Notes: generated from the letters alone by a model not told the origin. Shown: positions 48,002-58,219, numbered from the stretch's first letter. The stretch is DNA of 64,000 bases from Chromatium weissei (GCF_016583765.1 NZ_NRRR01000004.1:1-64000), one strand, 5' to 3'. A program made the numbers and translations.

Positions 48002-49858
48002 TCAATCTGCGTCTAGAAAGCTGCGCAGTTTATCAGAGCGCGTTGGATGACGCAGCTTGCGTAGCGCCTTCGCTTCAATTTGGCGAATACGTTCACGCGT
48101 TACATCGAATTGTTTACCCACTTCTTCCAACGTGTGATCGGTATTCATATCAATACCAAACCGCATTCGTAATACCTTCGCTTCACGCGAAGTTAAACTG
48201 GCAAGCATATTCTGCGTGGCTTCACGCAAACCCTCGGCCGTCGCCGAATCCACTGGCGAAATCACACCCGCATCTTCAATGAAATCACCGAGATGCGAAT
48301 CTTCATCATCGCCAATCGGCGTTTCCATCGAAATCGGTTCCTTGGCGATTTTTAATACCTTACGCACCTTATCTTCAGGCATTTCCATTCGCGCCGCCAA
48401 TTCTTCCGGAGTAGCTTCGCGTCCCATTTCTTGAATCATCTGTCGTGAAATGCGATTGAGTTTGTTAATCGTTTCAATCATGTGCACCGGAATACGAATG
48501 GTGCGCGCTTGATCGGCAATAGAGCGGGTAATGGCTTGACGAATCCACCAAGTCGCATAAGTGGAAAATTTATAACCACGACGGTATTCAAATTTGTCCA
48601 CAGCTTTCATTAAACCGATATTACCTTCCTGAATGAGATCGAGAAACTGCAAGCCGCGATTGGTGTATTTCTTCGCAATGGAAATGACCAAGCGTAAATT
48701 GGCTTCCACCATTTCTTTTTTTGCTCGACGCGCCTTCGCTTCACCAATCGACATCTTGCGATTGACTTCTTTAATTTCACCCACTGTTAAAATGTTTTCG
48801 TGTTCAATATCCTGAAGTTTACGTTGCGCACGACGAATATCAGAAGCGAGTGCTGTTAAGCGTGAAACGTAGGGCTGACCGCTATTCAAATGCTGATCGA
48901 GCCAATTCATATTGGTCTCGTTTTTGGGAAAGCTATCAATAAATAACTTGCGTGGCATTCCCGCCTGTTCAATACACAGCGCCATCAATTGGCGTTCCTG
49001 TGTGCGAATGCGTTCAATGGTTTGCCGCAAAATCTCGGTCAATTCTTGAAAGACTGATGCCACCAATTTGAATTGCAAAAACACTTCCGATACTTCAGCC
49101 ATTGCAGCGCGAGAACGGGCATCATCACGACCGTGTTCTTCTAATGCAGCGCGCAATACTTCAAAACGTTCACGCAATAATTGCGCTCGTGCAGCAGCGT
49201 CTTCTGGATCAGGGCCGGTATACACTGGTGCGGCGCTTTCATCTTCTTCATCTTCTTCATCAACATCTGTTGTTTCGAGTACAGCTTTATCTAATGCAAT
49301 TGCAGTATCGGCAATAACTACTGGCGGTGGAATAGCGACTTCATCATCACCATCATTGAATCCAGAAATGACATCGGTTAATCGCGTTTCTTCACGCTCT
49401 ACGCGATCAAAAATTTCAATGAGCTTTTCAACTGTGCGTGGATAAACCGATAGCGCCGCTAATACCTGATTAAGACCATCTTCAATACGTTTGGCGATTT
49501 GCAATTCACCTTCACGCGTTAACAATTCAACCGTACCCATTTCACGCATATACATTCGCACCGGATCAGTGGTGCGACCAAATTCACTATCCACAGTGGC
49601 AAGGGCAGCCGCAGCAGCTTCGGCAGCATCATCATCGGAAACAGCAGAATCGCTCAGAGTGTGATCGACCACATCTGGAGCAATTTCCTGAACCATGATG
49701 CCCATCTCATTGATCATTCGAATAATATCTTCAATTTGATCAGTTTCGACGATACCGGAAGGCAAATGATCGTTGACCTCGGAATAGGTCAAATAACCCT
49801 GCTCCTTGCCCTTGGCGATCAGTTGCTTCAGTTGCGACTGTTGCTGTTCTTGATCCAT
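48002..49858 (-). CDS. rpoD: RNA polymerase sigma factor RpoD (sigma70)
   Basis: The 618-residue housekeeping sigma factor has region 1.1 at the N-terminus, region 1.2 ([21 protein letters not shown]), a non-conserved region with an acidic stretch ([16 protein letters not shown]), region 2 ([60 protein letters not shown]), region 3 and region 4 with [22 protein letters not shown]. Its linkage to dnaG and rpsU, common in gammaproteobacteria, is not seen here. Confidence 0.98.
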   Translation of the reverse strand: MDQEQQQSQLKQLIAKGKEQGYLTYSEVNDHLPSGIVETDQIEDIIRMINEMGIMVQEIAPDVVDHTLSDSAVSDDDAAEAAAAALATVDSEFGRTTDPVRMYMREMGTVELLTREGELQIAKRIEDGLNQVLAALSVYPRTVEKLIEIFDRVEREETRLTDVISGFNDGDDEVAIPPPVVIADTAIALDKAVLETTDVDEEDEEDESAAPVYTGPDPEDAAARAQLLRERFEVLRAALEEHGRDDARSRAAMAEVSEVFLQFKLVASVFQELTEILRQTIERIRTQERQLMALCIEQAGMPRKLFIDSFPKNETNMNWLDQHLNSGQPYVSRLTALASDIRRAQRKLQDIEHENILTVGEIKEVNRKMSIGEAKARRAKKEMVEANLRLVISIAKKYTNRGLQFLDLIQEGNIGLMKAVDKFEYRRGYKFSTYATWWIRQAITRSIADQARTIRIPVHMIETINKLNRISRQMIQEMGREATPEELAARMEMPEDKVRKVLKIAKEPISMETPIGDDEDSHLGDFIEDAGVISPVDSATAEGLREATQNMLASLTSREAKVLRMRFGIDMNTDHTLEEVGKQFDVTRERIRQIEAKALRKLRHPTRSDKLRSFLDAD

Positions 49859-50170
49859 GGGATACCTTAAATCAATAAAAACGCTGGAAAAGCGAATGAA
49901 AAGTTAACTGGAAAGTATAGCACTATATCGTCAGTTTCAACCGCACACTCCGTCAAATAACCGCGTTTTGAACAGTGTTTGATTCTTGGCACAGTCCAAA
50001 CCGACAACAGGCAGCTTAAGATGCAGCAATGCCCGCAAAACCAGCACAATGGCTCGGGCATGGTGAATGCGACGTATTCATCTTCATCATCACCGATGAC
50101 TGAATTGCGCGCAAAATGATGCAATTCAAATAGTCAAATAAAGCAATCAAATTTCATTGAGGAGAACTGT
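49859..50170. other. Divergent intergenic region between rpoD and the amylase gene
   Basis: About 310 bases contain the candidate rpoD promoter and the amylase ribosome-binding site (AGGAG at 50160-50164). An 85-codon minus-strand frame at 49867-50124 has no features of a gene. Nothing else was recognised. Confidence 0.6.
49914..49940 (-). promoter_or_regulatory. Candidate promoter of rpoD
   Basis: On the minus strand TATACT (49914-49919) lies 55 bases before the start codon. TTGAAA (49935-49940) is 15 bases further upstream, a short but usable spacing. Confidence 0.45.
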
Positions 50171-52330
50171 GTGCCGAATTTAATCATTCATTTTGAAAAA
50201 CCCCACGATTGGGCAAAAACTGTTCATCTGCATTATTGGAGCGGTCACGACGACGGTATTGAAAGTGTCTGGCCTGGAGTACCCATGGAACCAATTGAAG
50301 GCAATTGGTTTCGCTATCGGTTTTCGGGATTAAAAGCACTGTATTTGGTATTTAATGATGCACAGGGTCGGCAGACATCCGATCAATTTCGTGCAGTGAA
50401 TGGTTGGTTTGATGCCACCGGTCATTGGTCACCGACAAAACCAACACAGCGTGCGCCAATGCCAACAAAAAACTATCCGCCCGCGCCGCGTTATCAGGTC
50501 GCTGCGGCGTTACGTCCATTGAATGAACGCACTGATTTTCGTGAAGAAACAATTTATTTTCTGCTGACCACGCGCTTTTATGACGGTGATCCATCCAATA
50601 ATTTTTTCTGTCGGGATCGTATTGAATTTGATGCGAATGGAACACCGATTGATCCGCATTGGCGCGGCGATTTCAAAGGGTTAATTCAGCGTCTGGATTA
50701 TATTCGTGATCTCGGCTTTACCGCTATTTGGATTACGCCGCCAGTTGAAAACCGTTCGGGATTGGATTATCACGGTTATCATGCGTATGACTGGACGCGT
50801 ATTGATCCGCGTTTAGAATCGCCGGATGCAACCTATCAGCATTTAATTGATGCTGCGCATTCTAAAGGCATTAAGATTATTCAAGATGTGGTGGTGAATC
50901 ATTCTTGTCAATATGGTATTCGTGGGCAGGTGCATATTGATCATTTGCCAATTAAATACTATGTGCCGCACGGCTCCGAGCCGCAGCGCGTGAATCACGG
51001 CCCGTATCAGGGCAATCTCGGTAATTACGCGTGGGCAAATCGTGATGACATTGATAATCCGCTCGCGCCGGAATGGTATCGCGAACGTCACGTCCGCGAT
51101 CCAGACGGCATTGAGCCGTTAGTTGATCCGAAAACCGGTGAAACTGTACCGAAAGCGGGTTATCAACCCGGACGTTTTTTTGGCGTGGATGCGCAGACGC
51201 TTGATTCAAATTGGTATCACCAAGACGGTTTTATCTGCGGCGGTGATTGGGAAAGCGTGCAGCCATTGCAGCAAAAGCATTTGGCGGGTGATTGCATCGA
51301 TCTCGCCACCGAGCGCCAGAACGTCAAGGATTACCTCATCAACGCGATCAATCGCTATTTGGATATGGGCGTGGACGCGCTGCGCATCGACACCGTCAAA
51401 CACGTGGAACGCGATAACCTGCTGGAATATGTCAATGCGTGGAAAGCGCATAAACCGGAGCTGTTTGTTTTTGGTGAAAATTTGGTTAAGGGCTACGGTT
51501 TTGGCGATCTCGGTGGTGGCGATAACGGTCCATCGCAGATTCGTCCGTGGTGGTACACGCGGCTGGGACACGATCCGCGTGATCCCGAATCCGGCGGTGA
51601 TTCTGGATTTCCGCAATTGGATTTTGGGCTGTTTTCGACGTTCCGTGACACCGTCAGCAAAGGAACCTACGCCGGCAGTGCGCAAATTCTCGGCATGGAT
51701 TGGATTTATGGCGACGTGACTCAGCTCGTCACCTTTTTGCAGAATCACGATGTTGGTCCCGATAACGATTTCAAATACCGCTTCAAAGGCGAGCAGTGGA
51801 TGGCCGCAGCGGCGTATAACCTGATTTGGACGGTGCGCGGCATTCCGTGTCTGTATTACGGTGAAGAAATCGAATTCATGCGCGGAGCGCCGCAGGATGT
51901 CGAAGGTGAACGCGACGTGCTGAGTCAAACCGGACGCGCTTATTTTGGTGACCATCTCACCGATGAACGCATTGCGCAAACGCAAGCGCATCCGCTGTAT
52001 CGCCACATTCAACGCCTCAATTTAATTCGCCGCACCATTCCGGCACTGCAAAAAGCGCGCATGAGTCATCTGGCGGAATGGGGCAGCGGAATGCGTTTTG
52101 TCCGCGATCATTCCGAAACCGGCAGTTATGTGGTTGTCGGACTGGCGATTGGCAGCGATCAACAGATTGCACTCGACGGCGTTCCGGTCGGCATTTACCG
52201 CGATGCCGTGACTGGTGCAGAAATTCACAGCGATGGACGATTAGGCTTCATGGTCAAGGCAAATTCCGCCGGAATTTATGTGCTCAACGGTCCCGGCAAA
52301 ATCGGTGAAGATGGAGTGTATTTACGTTGA
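50171..52330 (+). CDS. GH13 alpha-amylase-family enzyme with N-terminal starch-binding module
   Basis: The 719-residue product lacks a signal peptide, so it probably acts on cytoplasmic glycogen or maltodextrins. Residues 1-90 resemble a CBM25/26-type starch-binding module (VHLHYWSG, WPGVPMEPIEGNWFRY, LVFNDAQGRQTSDQ). A GH13 (beta/alpha)8 barrel follows, with QDVVVNHS, nucleophile Asp407 in ALRIDTVKH, acid/base Glu436 in FVFGENL and the transition-state Asp527 in QNHD. It starts with GTG after AGGAG. The downstream hydrolase overlaps its stop (TTGA). Which alpha-glucan it cuts is unknown. Confidence 0.88.
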   Translation: MPNLIIHFEKPHDWAKTVHLHYWSGHDDGIESVWPGVPMEPIEGNWFRYRFSGLKALYLVFNDAQGRQTSDQFRAVNGWFDATGHWSPTKPTQRAPMPTKNYPPAPRYQVAAALRPLNERTDFREETIYFLLTTRFYDGDPSNNFFCRDRIEFDANGTPIDPHWRGDFKGLIQRLDYIRDLGFTAIWITPPVENRSGLDYHGYHAYDWTRIDPRLESPDATYQHLIDAAHSKGIKIIQDVVVNHSCQYGIRGQVHIDHLPIKYYVPHGSEPQRVNHGPYQGNLGNYAWANRDDIDNPLAPEWYRERHVRDPDGIEPLVDPKTGETVPKAGYQPGRFFGVDAQTLDSNWYHQDGFICGGDWESVQPLQQKHLAGDCIDLATERQNVKDYLINAINRYLDMGVDALRIDTVKHVERDNLLEYVNAWKAHKPELFVFGENLVKGYGFGDLGGGDNGPSQIRPWWYTRLGHDPRDPESGGDSGFPQLDFGLFSTFRDTVSKGTYAGSAQILGMDWIYGDVTQLVTFLQNHDVGPDNDFKYRFKGEQWMAAAAYNLIWTVRGIPCLYYGEEIEFMRGAPQDVEGERDVLSQTGRAYFGDHLTDERIAQTQAHPLYRHIQRLNLIRRTIPALQKARMSHLAEWGSGMRFVRDHSETGSYVVVGLAIGSDQQIALDGVPVGIYRDAVTGAEIHSDGRLGFMVKANSAGIYVLNGPGKIGEDGVYLR

Positions 52331-53202
52331 ACAGCCAGCACGCACACTTGCCAGAAGCACTCGCCGCGCCGCGCCAGCAGTTCATCACTGCTCGCGGCGA
52401 ACGCATCGCCTATTACGCCGATGTGAACGGCAGCGGACATCCGCTGGTATTCATTCATAGCATCAACGCCGCACCGAGCAGTTTTGAATGGCAGCCGCTG
52501 TTTGCGCATTATCAGGGACAACGTCCAGTTTACTGCCTTGATTTAATTGGCTTTGGTCATTCCGAGCGTCCGAATTGCGTCTACACGCCGGAATTGTTTA
52601 GCGCAGTGATCGTGGAATTTCTCACTCGCGTGGTGCAGCCGCCAGCGGAGGTGCTGGCGCTCTCGCTAAGTAGTGAATTTGCTGCTCGTGCTGCGCTCGC
52701 CGCGCCAGCGTTGGTGCATTCACTGATTCTGGTTTCTCCAACTGGATTCACCACGCGCCCGCTGCCGAGTGCAACGGCTGCTCGCCTCATACATCGACTG
52801 CTGCGTCTACCCGGATTGAGCCAGTGGCTGTATGACCTCGTCGCCTCGCGTCGCAGCATTCGTTATTTTCTGGGACGTTCCTTCATCGGCGCAGTGCCGA
52901 AGGCGTTGATTGATTACGCCCACGCGACTGCGCATCAGCTCGGTGCGCGTCATGCGCCGCTGACTTTTTTATCGATGCAATTGTTCACGCCGAACGCGAT
53001 GACCCAGCTTTACAGTCGACTGGCGCTGCCGGTGCTGGTCATCGCCGATCAAGACCCGTACATCACGTTTGAGCAGTTGGATGCCTTTGTTGCAGCGCAT
53101 TCGACATGGCGCATTGCGCGGCTGACACCACATTTGGGAATGCCGCAGTGGGAGAAATTACCGGAAATGATCGCGGTTTTAGCGCAGTTTTGGAGGCAGT
53201 AG
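52327..53202 (+). CDS. Alpha/beta hydrolase
   Basis: The 291-residue product has an alpha/beta-hydrolase core with the oxyanion-hole region FIHSINAAPSSFEW, DLIGFGHSERP and a catalytic His near LTPHLGMPQWE. The nucleophile elbow is ALSLS around Ser113, so both usual glycines of GxSxG are replaced by small residues (Ala111, Ser115). The TTG start at 52327 overlaps the amylase stop, implying translational coupling; no ATG lies near the N-terminus. The substrate is unknown. Confidence 0.82.
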   Translation: MNSQHAHLPEALAAPRQQFITARGERIAYYADVNGSGHPLVFIHSINAAPSSFEWQPLFAHYQGQRPVYCLDLIGFGHSERPNCVYTPELFSAVIVEFLTRVVQPPAEVLALSLSSEFAARAALAAPALVHSLILVSPTGFTTRPLPSATAARLIHRLLRLPGLSQWLYDLVASRRSIRYFLGRSFIGAVPKALIDYAHATAHQLGARHAPLTFLSMQLFTPNAMTQLYSRLALPVLVIADQDPYITFEQLDAFVAAHSTWRIARLTPHLGMPQWEKLPEMIAVLAQFWRQ

Positions 53203-53222
53203 GAACGATGTCGCTTTCGGTC

Positions 53223-53278
53223 GTCAGTTTTCAGTCGCAATCGCATTTTTCGCTGAACACTGACAACTGAAAACTGAC
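53223..53278. repeat. 13-bp inverted repeat of a CAGTTTTCAGT type
   Basis: GTCAGTTTTCAGT (53223-53235) and its exact complement ACTGAAAACTGAC (53266-53278) face each other across 30 bases, between the hydrolase and the HDOD gene. Related short words (CTGAACACTGACAACTG) fill the interval. The composition is unlike the flanking genes and recalls dispersed small repeats seen in other bacterial genomes. Confidence 0.65.
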
Positions 53279-53306
53279 AATGCAATCAACAGTTTGAGGC
53301 GCACCA

Positions 53307-54155
53307 ATGATTAAACAGTATCCATCAAAACCGGAACTGGAAACGGCGTTCAAAACCATTCGCCAAGCGCAGGTGCCACAAATTCCAGACGTGGTGCTGG
53401 CGCTGCGCGCTGAACTCGCCCGCCCCGAGCCCAATATCAAAGCCGTGACGAATTTGATCGCGCAGGATTTGGCGTTAACCGGTCAAATTTTGAAACGAGT
53501 GAACTCACCGCTGTTTGCTCGCCCTGCCAAAATCAGCGGAGTGCAGCAGGCGGTGAGCGTGATGGGCATCAATCGTCTGGTCAATTTGGTCACCGCAGAA
53601 GCCGTTGAACATTTGTTGGAACATCCGCCGGGCGCGGCGCGAGTGATTTGGGAATCCATCATGGAGCAGGCGCAAATTGCGGTGACGATTGCGCAAAAAG
53701 TGACCGATCTCAGCTCGGAAGAGGTGTATCTATTTGGCATCATGCACGATGTCGGCAGTTTGATTTTTGCTGAACAATTAGATAATTACGGCTATGAATG
53801 GGTGTTGCGTTCCGGTTCACCGCAATCGCTGCTGGCGCATGAACAGGCGGCGCTCGGTGTCGATCACACGACCGTTGGTTTTTTGCTGGCGAGTATTTGG
53901 CAGCTTCCCGATCACCTCACGCTGGCGATTTATCACCATCACGCGGCGAATTATCAGCAATTGGAAGATGTGCGTGTGCGGGCGTTGGTCGCCATTACGC
54001 AATTGACACATGTCTTGATGGCGCTGCCGTTTGGTACGCACGAGCAGCCAGAAATGCTGGCGTATCGTGATCGCGGGCGATTAGAACTGGATATTTCTGA
54101 AGAAGATTGGGCGGGTTTGTGTAAACAGGCTGTAGAAGGCAGTTGGCCGAGTTGA
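53307..54155 (+). CDS. HDOD domain protein
   Basis: The 282-residue product is mostly one HDOD domain, a catalytically inactive HD relative used in signalling and regulation. Typical pieces are IPDVVLALRAELARPEPNIKAVTNLIAQDLALTGQILKRVNSPLF, SGVQQAVSVMGINRLVNLV, and EEVYLFGIMHDVGSLIF. No effector domain is attached. It is a stand-alone gene, convergent with the transglycosylase. Function unknown. Confidence 0.88.
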   Translation: MIKQYPSKPELETAFKTIRQAQVPQIPDVVLALRAELARPEPNIKAVTNLIAQDLALTGQILKRVNSPLFARPAKISGVQQAVSVMGINRLVNLVTAEAVEHLLEHPPGAARVIWESIMEQAQIAVTIAQKVTDLSSEEVYLFGIMHDVGSLIFAEQLDNYGYEWVLRSGSPQSLLAHEQAALGVDHTTVGFLLASIWQLPDHLTLAIYHHHAANYQQLEDVRVRALVAITQLTHVLMALPFGTHEQPEMLAYRDRGRLELDISEEDWAGLCKQAVEGSWPS

Positions 54156-54197
54156 TTGACGCGCCGAATGTCAGTGTTTGCGCATTCGGTGCGTCAA
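54156..54197. terminator. Long hairpin between converging genes
   Basis: TTGACGCGCCGAATG and CATTCGGTGCGTCAA form a 15-bp stem with a single mismatch and a 12-base loop, starting at the base after the HDOD stop. No T run follows on the plus strand, so it may block exonucleases or work with Rho rather than terminate on its own. Confidence 0.55.
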
Positions 54198-54206
54198 GCT
54201 GCGATC

Positions 54207-55283
54207 TCAATCGTTGGTTTGCGAATCAGTCAGCGGCATCACGCGCACCTGTTTTGCGACGCTGGCGCTCAATTTCGCGCCAGTACCGGCGGGCACTTTC
54301 AGTTGACTGAGGTCTTTATTGCCGAACCAACTGGAAGTGATTTCAGGATTCAATCGCTGAATCTCTGCAAAATCGACACCGCTGGACGTGGCGACGCGCA
54401 CCAAATTCATCGGTTCGCGTGATACCAACATTTCGGTACGCGGACGGTCGGTAATCGCTGGCAAATTCAAGCCATATTGACGCGCATCGGTGACTAAACG
54501 CGCTGTTGCGAGAATTTGTGGCACGTATTGTCGCGTTTCCTGCGGTAAATCCAGTGACCAAAAATCGGTCGCTTTTCCCGCACGGCGATTGGCATCAATG
54601 GCCGCGCCCACCCGCGCTGGCCCGCAGTTATACGCTGCCATCGCCAATTCCCAATTCCCATCAAAGCGCCGATTTAACTGCGCGAGATAATCCAGTGCGG
54701 CACGCGTGGAAGCGACGACATCACGACGTTCATCGGTTTGATGGTCAAGTCGTAAACCCATTTCGCGGGCGGTGTAGGGCATAAATTGCCACATGCCGCC
54801 AGCCGCTTTGGGCGAGGTGGCTGCTGGGTTATAACGGCTTTCAACGTGCGGCAGCAGCGCCAGCTCCATCGGAAATCCACGCTGTTCGATTTCGTTGACG
54901 ATGGTTGATAAATAAGGTGTTGCTTTGCCAGACATTTTTTCCAGATACCGCGGATCACGCCGAAACTGGTTCAGCATGGAGTCGATGCGCGTGTCGGCAT
55001 GGAGATCAAGCTGCATTCCAGAACGCACGCGATTCCATAAATCGGAACTCTTTCCGGTGGACATCTCTGAACGAACAATGCGGCGAGTATTGATTGTGTT
55101 GCCAGCGGTATCGCGGGCGGGTCTGACAAAGCCATATTCACGTGCGGATACTGTACCGGAATAGGCGTTTTGAAACGTATCAGCGGTAGGGACATTCGGT
55201 TGGCTGGTGCAGCCGGTTAACAGCGGTAATGCAAGGACACCCAGCGCGTAGGCACTGCGCCCAAAAAACGTCGCATCAAGCAT
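54207..55283 (-). CDS. mltD: Membrane-bound lytic murein transglycosylase (MltD-like)
   Basis: This probable outer-membrane lipoprotein cuts peptidoglycan glycan strands. A lipoprotein signal ends in LLTGC with Cys25. The SLT domain shows LALLPHVESRYNPAATSPKAAGGMWQFMPYTAREMGL with the catalytic Glu in HVES, then AMAAYNCGPARV. One LysM-like region follows near the C-terminus (NLVRVATSSGVDFAEIQRLNP). At 358 residues it is shorter than E. coli MltD, which has two LysM repeats. Confidence 0.85.
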   Translation of the reverse strand: MLDATFFGRSAYALGVLALPLLTGCTSQPNVPTADTFQNAYSGTVSAREYGFVRPARDTAGNTINTRRIVRSEMSTGKSSDLWNRVRSGMQLDLHADTRIDSMLNQFRRDPRYLEKMSGKATPYLSTIVNEIEQRGFPMELALLPHVESRYNPAATSPKAAGGMWQFMPYTAREMGLRLDHQTDERRDVVASTRAALDYLAQLNRRFDGNWELAMAAYNCGPARVGAAIDANRRAGKATDFWSLDLPQETRQYVPQILATARLVTDARQYGLNLPAITDRPRTEMLVSREPMNLVRVATSSGVDFAEIQRLNPEITSSWFGNKDLSQLKVPAGTGAKLSASVAKQVRVMPLTDSQTND

Positions 55284-55482
55284 GAAAACCCCATCTGATT
55301 TTTACTAACTATTTGATTAAATGAACTATTATTTTTGCTACCACGCATCATACGCAAAGGACGTTAATAATTCCAGACACGACGGTGCAGAGCTGCTCGC
55401 TAATTTCACGACAAGGTTGGAAATCGTGAGTACCATAAATGCCTCATTCGAAGGAAAAAACGTGGCAGTCACGCTGAAAACG

Positions 55483-55510
55483 AAAAACCCGCTCAATTGA
55501 ACGGGTTTTT
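55483..55510. terminator. Terminator between mltD-like gene and rsmI
   Basis: AAAAACCCG (55483-55491) pairs with CGGGTTTTT (55502-55510), with a partly self-complementary loop. T runs on both sides allow use in either direction. It lies 34 bases past the rsmI stop. The plus strand upstream of it (about 55300-55480) has no gene; a small RNA ending here is possible but unsupported. Confidence 0.75.
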
Positions 55511-55544
55511 TTATTGCCTTTGTTTCGTTAAATCGCCGTTGAAC

Positions 55545-56408
55545 TTAAATTCCCTCGCCCGTTTTTGACGCACTCAATTCAAGTCCCAATTTATAAAGCA
55601 CATTCTTTTTAATTCCGGTGATTTGCACTGTGGCATCAATCGCCTGACGCAATGGCAATTGCGCCAGCAGAATTTTCAATACTCGCTCCGCCTCGGTCGC
55701 CAACGCATCGTCCGCCGTCGCTCGCCCCGCAATCAACATGACCAATTCGCCGCGCTGTTGATCGGCATCCGCCGCCACTCGCGTGATCAACTCCGCCGCT
55801 GTTCCGATTAAAAATGTCTCAAACCGTTTGGTCATTTCTCGCGCCAGCACCACCCGCCGTTCACTCAGAATCGCGTCAACATCCGCCAGTGTTTCCAGCA
55901 CTCGCGCTGCCCGTTCATACACGATTAACGTGCCCGACTCCTGCGCCACTGCGGTCAACCACGTTTGTCGTTGCGGACTGGTGCGCGGTGGAAAACCCAA
56001 AAACAAAAATCGATCCGTCGGCAGCCCAGCGGCGGACAGCGCACAAATCGCCGCACACGCGCCCGGCACGGGAACCACCGCCAATCCACGTTCTCGCGCC
56101 GCCACGACAATTCGATAACCCGGATCACTTAACAATGGCGTTCCGGCATCGGAAACCAGCGCGACCGTTTGCCCCGATTCCAATGCCGTCAGCAAACGCG
56201 GCACCACGCTCAATTCATTGTGATCGTGATAGGCCACCAAACGCGGTGCGCCAATTCCAAAATGATTCAATAAATGCAGCGTTTCACGCGTGTCTTCTGC
56301 CGCAATCCAATTCACGTTTGCCAGCACCTGTCGCGCCCGCTCGGTCATATCCATTAGATTGCCGATTGGCGTTGCCACTACGTATAGTGTTCCGAAGTCC
56401 AGTGTCAT
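55545..56408 (-). CDS. rsmI: 16S rRNA C1402 2'-O-methyltransferase
   Basis: It methylates the ribose of C1402 in 16S rRNA. The 287-residue product has LYVVATPIGNLMDMTERA, AEDTRETLHLLNHFGI, VALVSDAGTPLLSDPGYRIV and PVPGACAAICALSAAGLPTDRFLFLGFPP, all diagnostic. I use the ATG at 56408; a TTG at 56423 would add 5 residues. It is divergent from lpoA with only 41 bases between, as in many gammaproteobacteria. Confidence 0.95.
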   Translation of the reverse strand: MTLDFGTLYVVATPIGNLMDMTERARQVLANVNWIAAEDTRETLHLLNHFGIGAPRLVAYHDHNELSVVPRLLTALESGQTVALVSDAGTPLLSDPGYRIVVAARERGLAVVPVPGACAAICALSAAGLPTDRFLFLGFPPRTSPQRQTWLTAVAQESGTLIVYERAARVLETLADVDAILSERRVVLAREMTKRFETFLIGTAAELITRVAADADQQRGELVMLIAGRATADDALATEAERVLKILLAQLPLRQAIDATVQITGIKKNVLYKLGLELSASKTGEGI

Positions 56409-56449
56409 TTTTTGTATTTCCAACGACCGCCGCAGCGAAATAAAAAATC

Positions 56450-58219
56450 ATGTTAAAACATTATATTAGCGTTTATTTACTGGCATTTTTAATCAGTATT
56501 TTATTCACCGCCTGCTCTACCAATCCCAGCGCACAACAGGCGCAATATCTCGCATCTATTCCGACCAGCAAACTCGAACGAGCAACTGCACTGGAAACAC
56601 AGGGCAAATTCGCTGATGCCGCTGAGTTGTATCTCAATTTAGCCACCAAGGTCGCAGCGCCAGCGCGCACCCAATTACAACTCAACGCTGCTCGTGCCTA
56701 TCTCAGTGCCGGTCAAACGACGCTCGCTCGGCAAACGCTCGCGGCGATTCCAGCACCCAACACATTACCGACAATGCAACAGGCAGTGTTGCAACTCACA
56801 CAGGCGAATGTGGCATTGCTTGAAGACCGTCCACAGGATGCCATTGCGCTGCTGAAACGGCTGCCGGTGCGAGCGTTATCGCCGGAGCAGCAACGGCAGC
56901 GCCTCGGCAATCTGGCTGCTGCCCAGCGCCTCAGTCATCAGCCGCTCGCTGCTGCCAAAACCTTAAATCTTCTCGATCAACAACTTGACGATGCCAATGC
57001 GCGATTGCTCAATCAGGTGTCGTTGCTGGCGACACTCAATCAGCTCAATGACGCGGAAATAAAAGCAGTGATTCACAGCGGCGAAGTGCGCTTGAAAGGC
57101 TGGGCAGAAATCGCGCAATTGGCGCGGCAAGCGCGTGACAATTCCGCTGCATTCTCCAGTGAGTATCGGCAGTGGCGACAAACACATCCGCGTCATTCCG
57201 CCTTGCCCGGCTTGGCGCGAGCTTACGCGGCGACGCTGTCCGGTGGTTATGCGCCCGGCACTCAGGTCACCATCATGCTTCCACGCAGCGGCTATTTTGC
57301 AGCAGCGGCGCAAGCCATTCGCGCTGGTATCACTGCGGCATATCAAGCCGATGATTCGCCGCAGCGTCCCACTCTGACCTTTGTGGACAGCACGCAAGAC
57401 AAGCGTCTGCTCGCCATTCACGCCAAAGCCATTGCGGATGGTGTCGATTACGTCATCGGGCCGCTGCAAAAAGCTGCGGTGGACGATTTGGCGGCGCAAC
57501 GCGTGTTGACCGTGCCGACGCTGGCGCTCAACGAAACCACTCAACCCGATAAACGCGCTGACAATCTGTTTCAATTTTCGCTCTCACCGGAAAACGAAGC
57601 CGCTGAAGTGGCCAATCAAGCCTACGCACACGGATTGCGACAGGCATTGCTGCTGTATCCCAACGATGTCTGGGGCGACCGACTGGCGCAGGCGTTTTTA
57701 CAAAAATGGGGCGCACTCGGTGGCGTGATGCGTGGGCAAGCGCGTTATGTCGCTGGCGATGCCAATACCGCTCCGCTCGGCAAATTGCTCGACGACAACG
57801 CGGCTGATCTGCTGTTTTTAGTCGTCGCCACACCGGAAACAGCGCGTCAACTCTATTCCAGTATTCATCTTGCTGCGCCGCCCACGCTCACCGTGATGAC
57901 GACTTCGCACGTCTACAGTGGCGCTCACGATGCGTCGCGCAATGCCGTATTAAATGGACTTTGTTTTGTGGATATTCCTTGGATGCTGACGGCGCATCAA
58001 AACATCACGCAAGGTCGTGCAGATTCACTGGCGCGGTTATATGCAATGGGAATCGATGCGTATCGATTGCTGCCGCGTTTAACCGATTTGGCAAACAATG
58101 CCGGTGGCTATTATTCGGGACAAACCGGCGGGCTTTCCGTTGATCAAGTCGGACGTATTCAGCGCCAGCTTCAACTCAATTGTTTTGGCAATGACGGTGA
58201 AGTGAGACCAGCGCAATGA
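56450..58219 (+). CDS. lpoA: Penicillin-binding protein activator LpoA (YraM)
   Basis: This outer-membrane lipoprotein activates the bifunctional synthase PBP1a. Its lipoprotein signal ends at LFTAC, Cys22. An N-terminal helical TPR-like half (residues about 30-240) is followed by a periplasmic-binding-protein-like half (VTIMLPRSGYFAAAAQAIRAGITAAY, VDYVIGPLQKAAVDDLA, ALLLYPNDVWGDRLAQAF). The 589 residues are slightly short of E. coli LpoA. The usual neighbour yraN is missing. Confidence 0.92.
   Translation: MLKHYISVYLLAFLISILFTACSTNPSAQQAQYLASIPTSKLERATALETQGKFADAAELYLNLATKVAAPARTQLQLNAARAYLSAGQTTLARQTLAAIPAPNTLPTMQQAVLQLTQANVALLEDRPQDAIALLKRLPVRALSPEQQRQRLGNLAAAQRLSHQPLAAAKTLNLLDQQLDDANARLLNQVSLLATLNQLNDAEIKAVIHSGEVRLKGWAEIAQLARQARDNSAAFSSEYRQWRQTHPRHSALPGLARAYAATLSGGYAPGTQVTIMLPRSGYFAAAAQAIRAGITAAYQADDSPQRPTLTFVDSTQDKRLLAIHAKAIADGVDYVIGPLQKAAVDDLAAQRVLTVPTLALNETTQPDKRADNLFQFSLSPENEAAEVANQAYAHGLRQALLLYPNDVWGDRLAQAFLQKWGALGGVMRGQARYVAGDANTAPLGKLLDDNAADLLFLVVATPETARQLYSSIHLAAPPTLTVMTTSHVYSGAHDASRNAVLNGLCFVDIPWMLTAHQNITQGRADSLARLYAMGIDAYRLLPRLTDLANNAGGYYSGQTGGLSVDQVGRIQRQLQLNCFGNDGEVRPAQ

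Noticed and set aside
49867-50124. 85-codon minus-strand frame upstream of rpoD
   Set aside because: It covers the candidate rpoD promoter, has no recognisable domain or ribosome-binding site, and odd composition.
55300-55510. A small RNA gene ending at the 55483-55510 hairpin on the plus strand
   Set aside because: The terminator is already explained by rsmI on the other strand, and no convincing plus-strand promoter was found.
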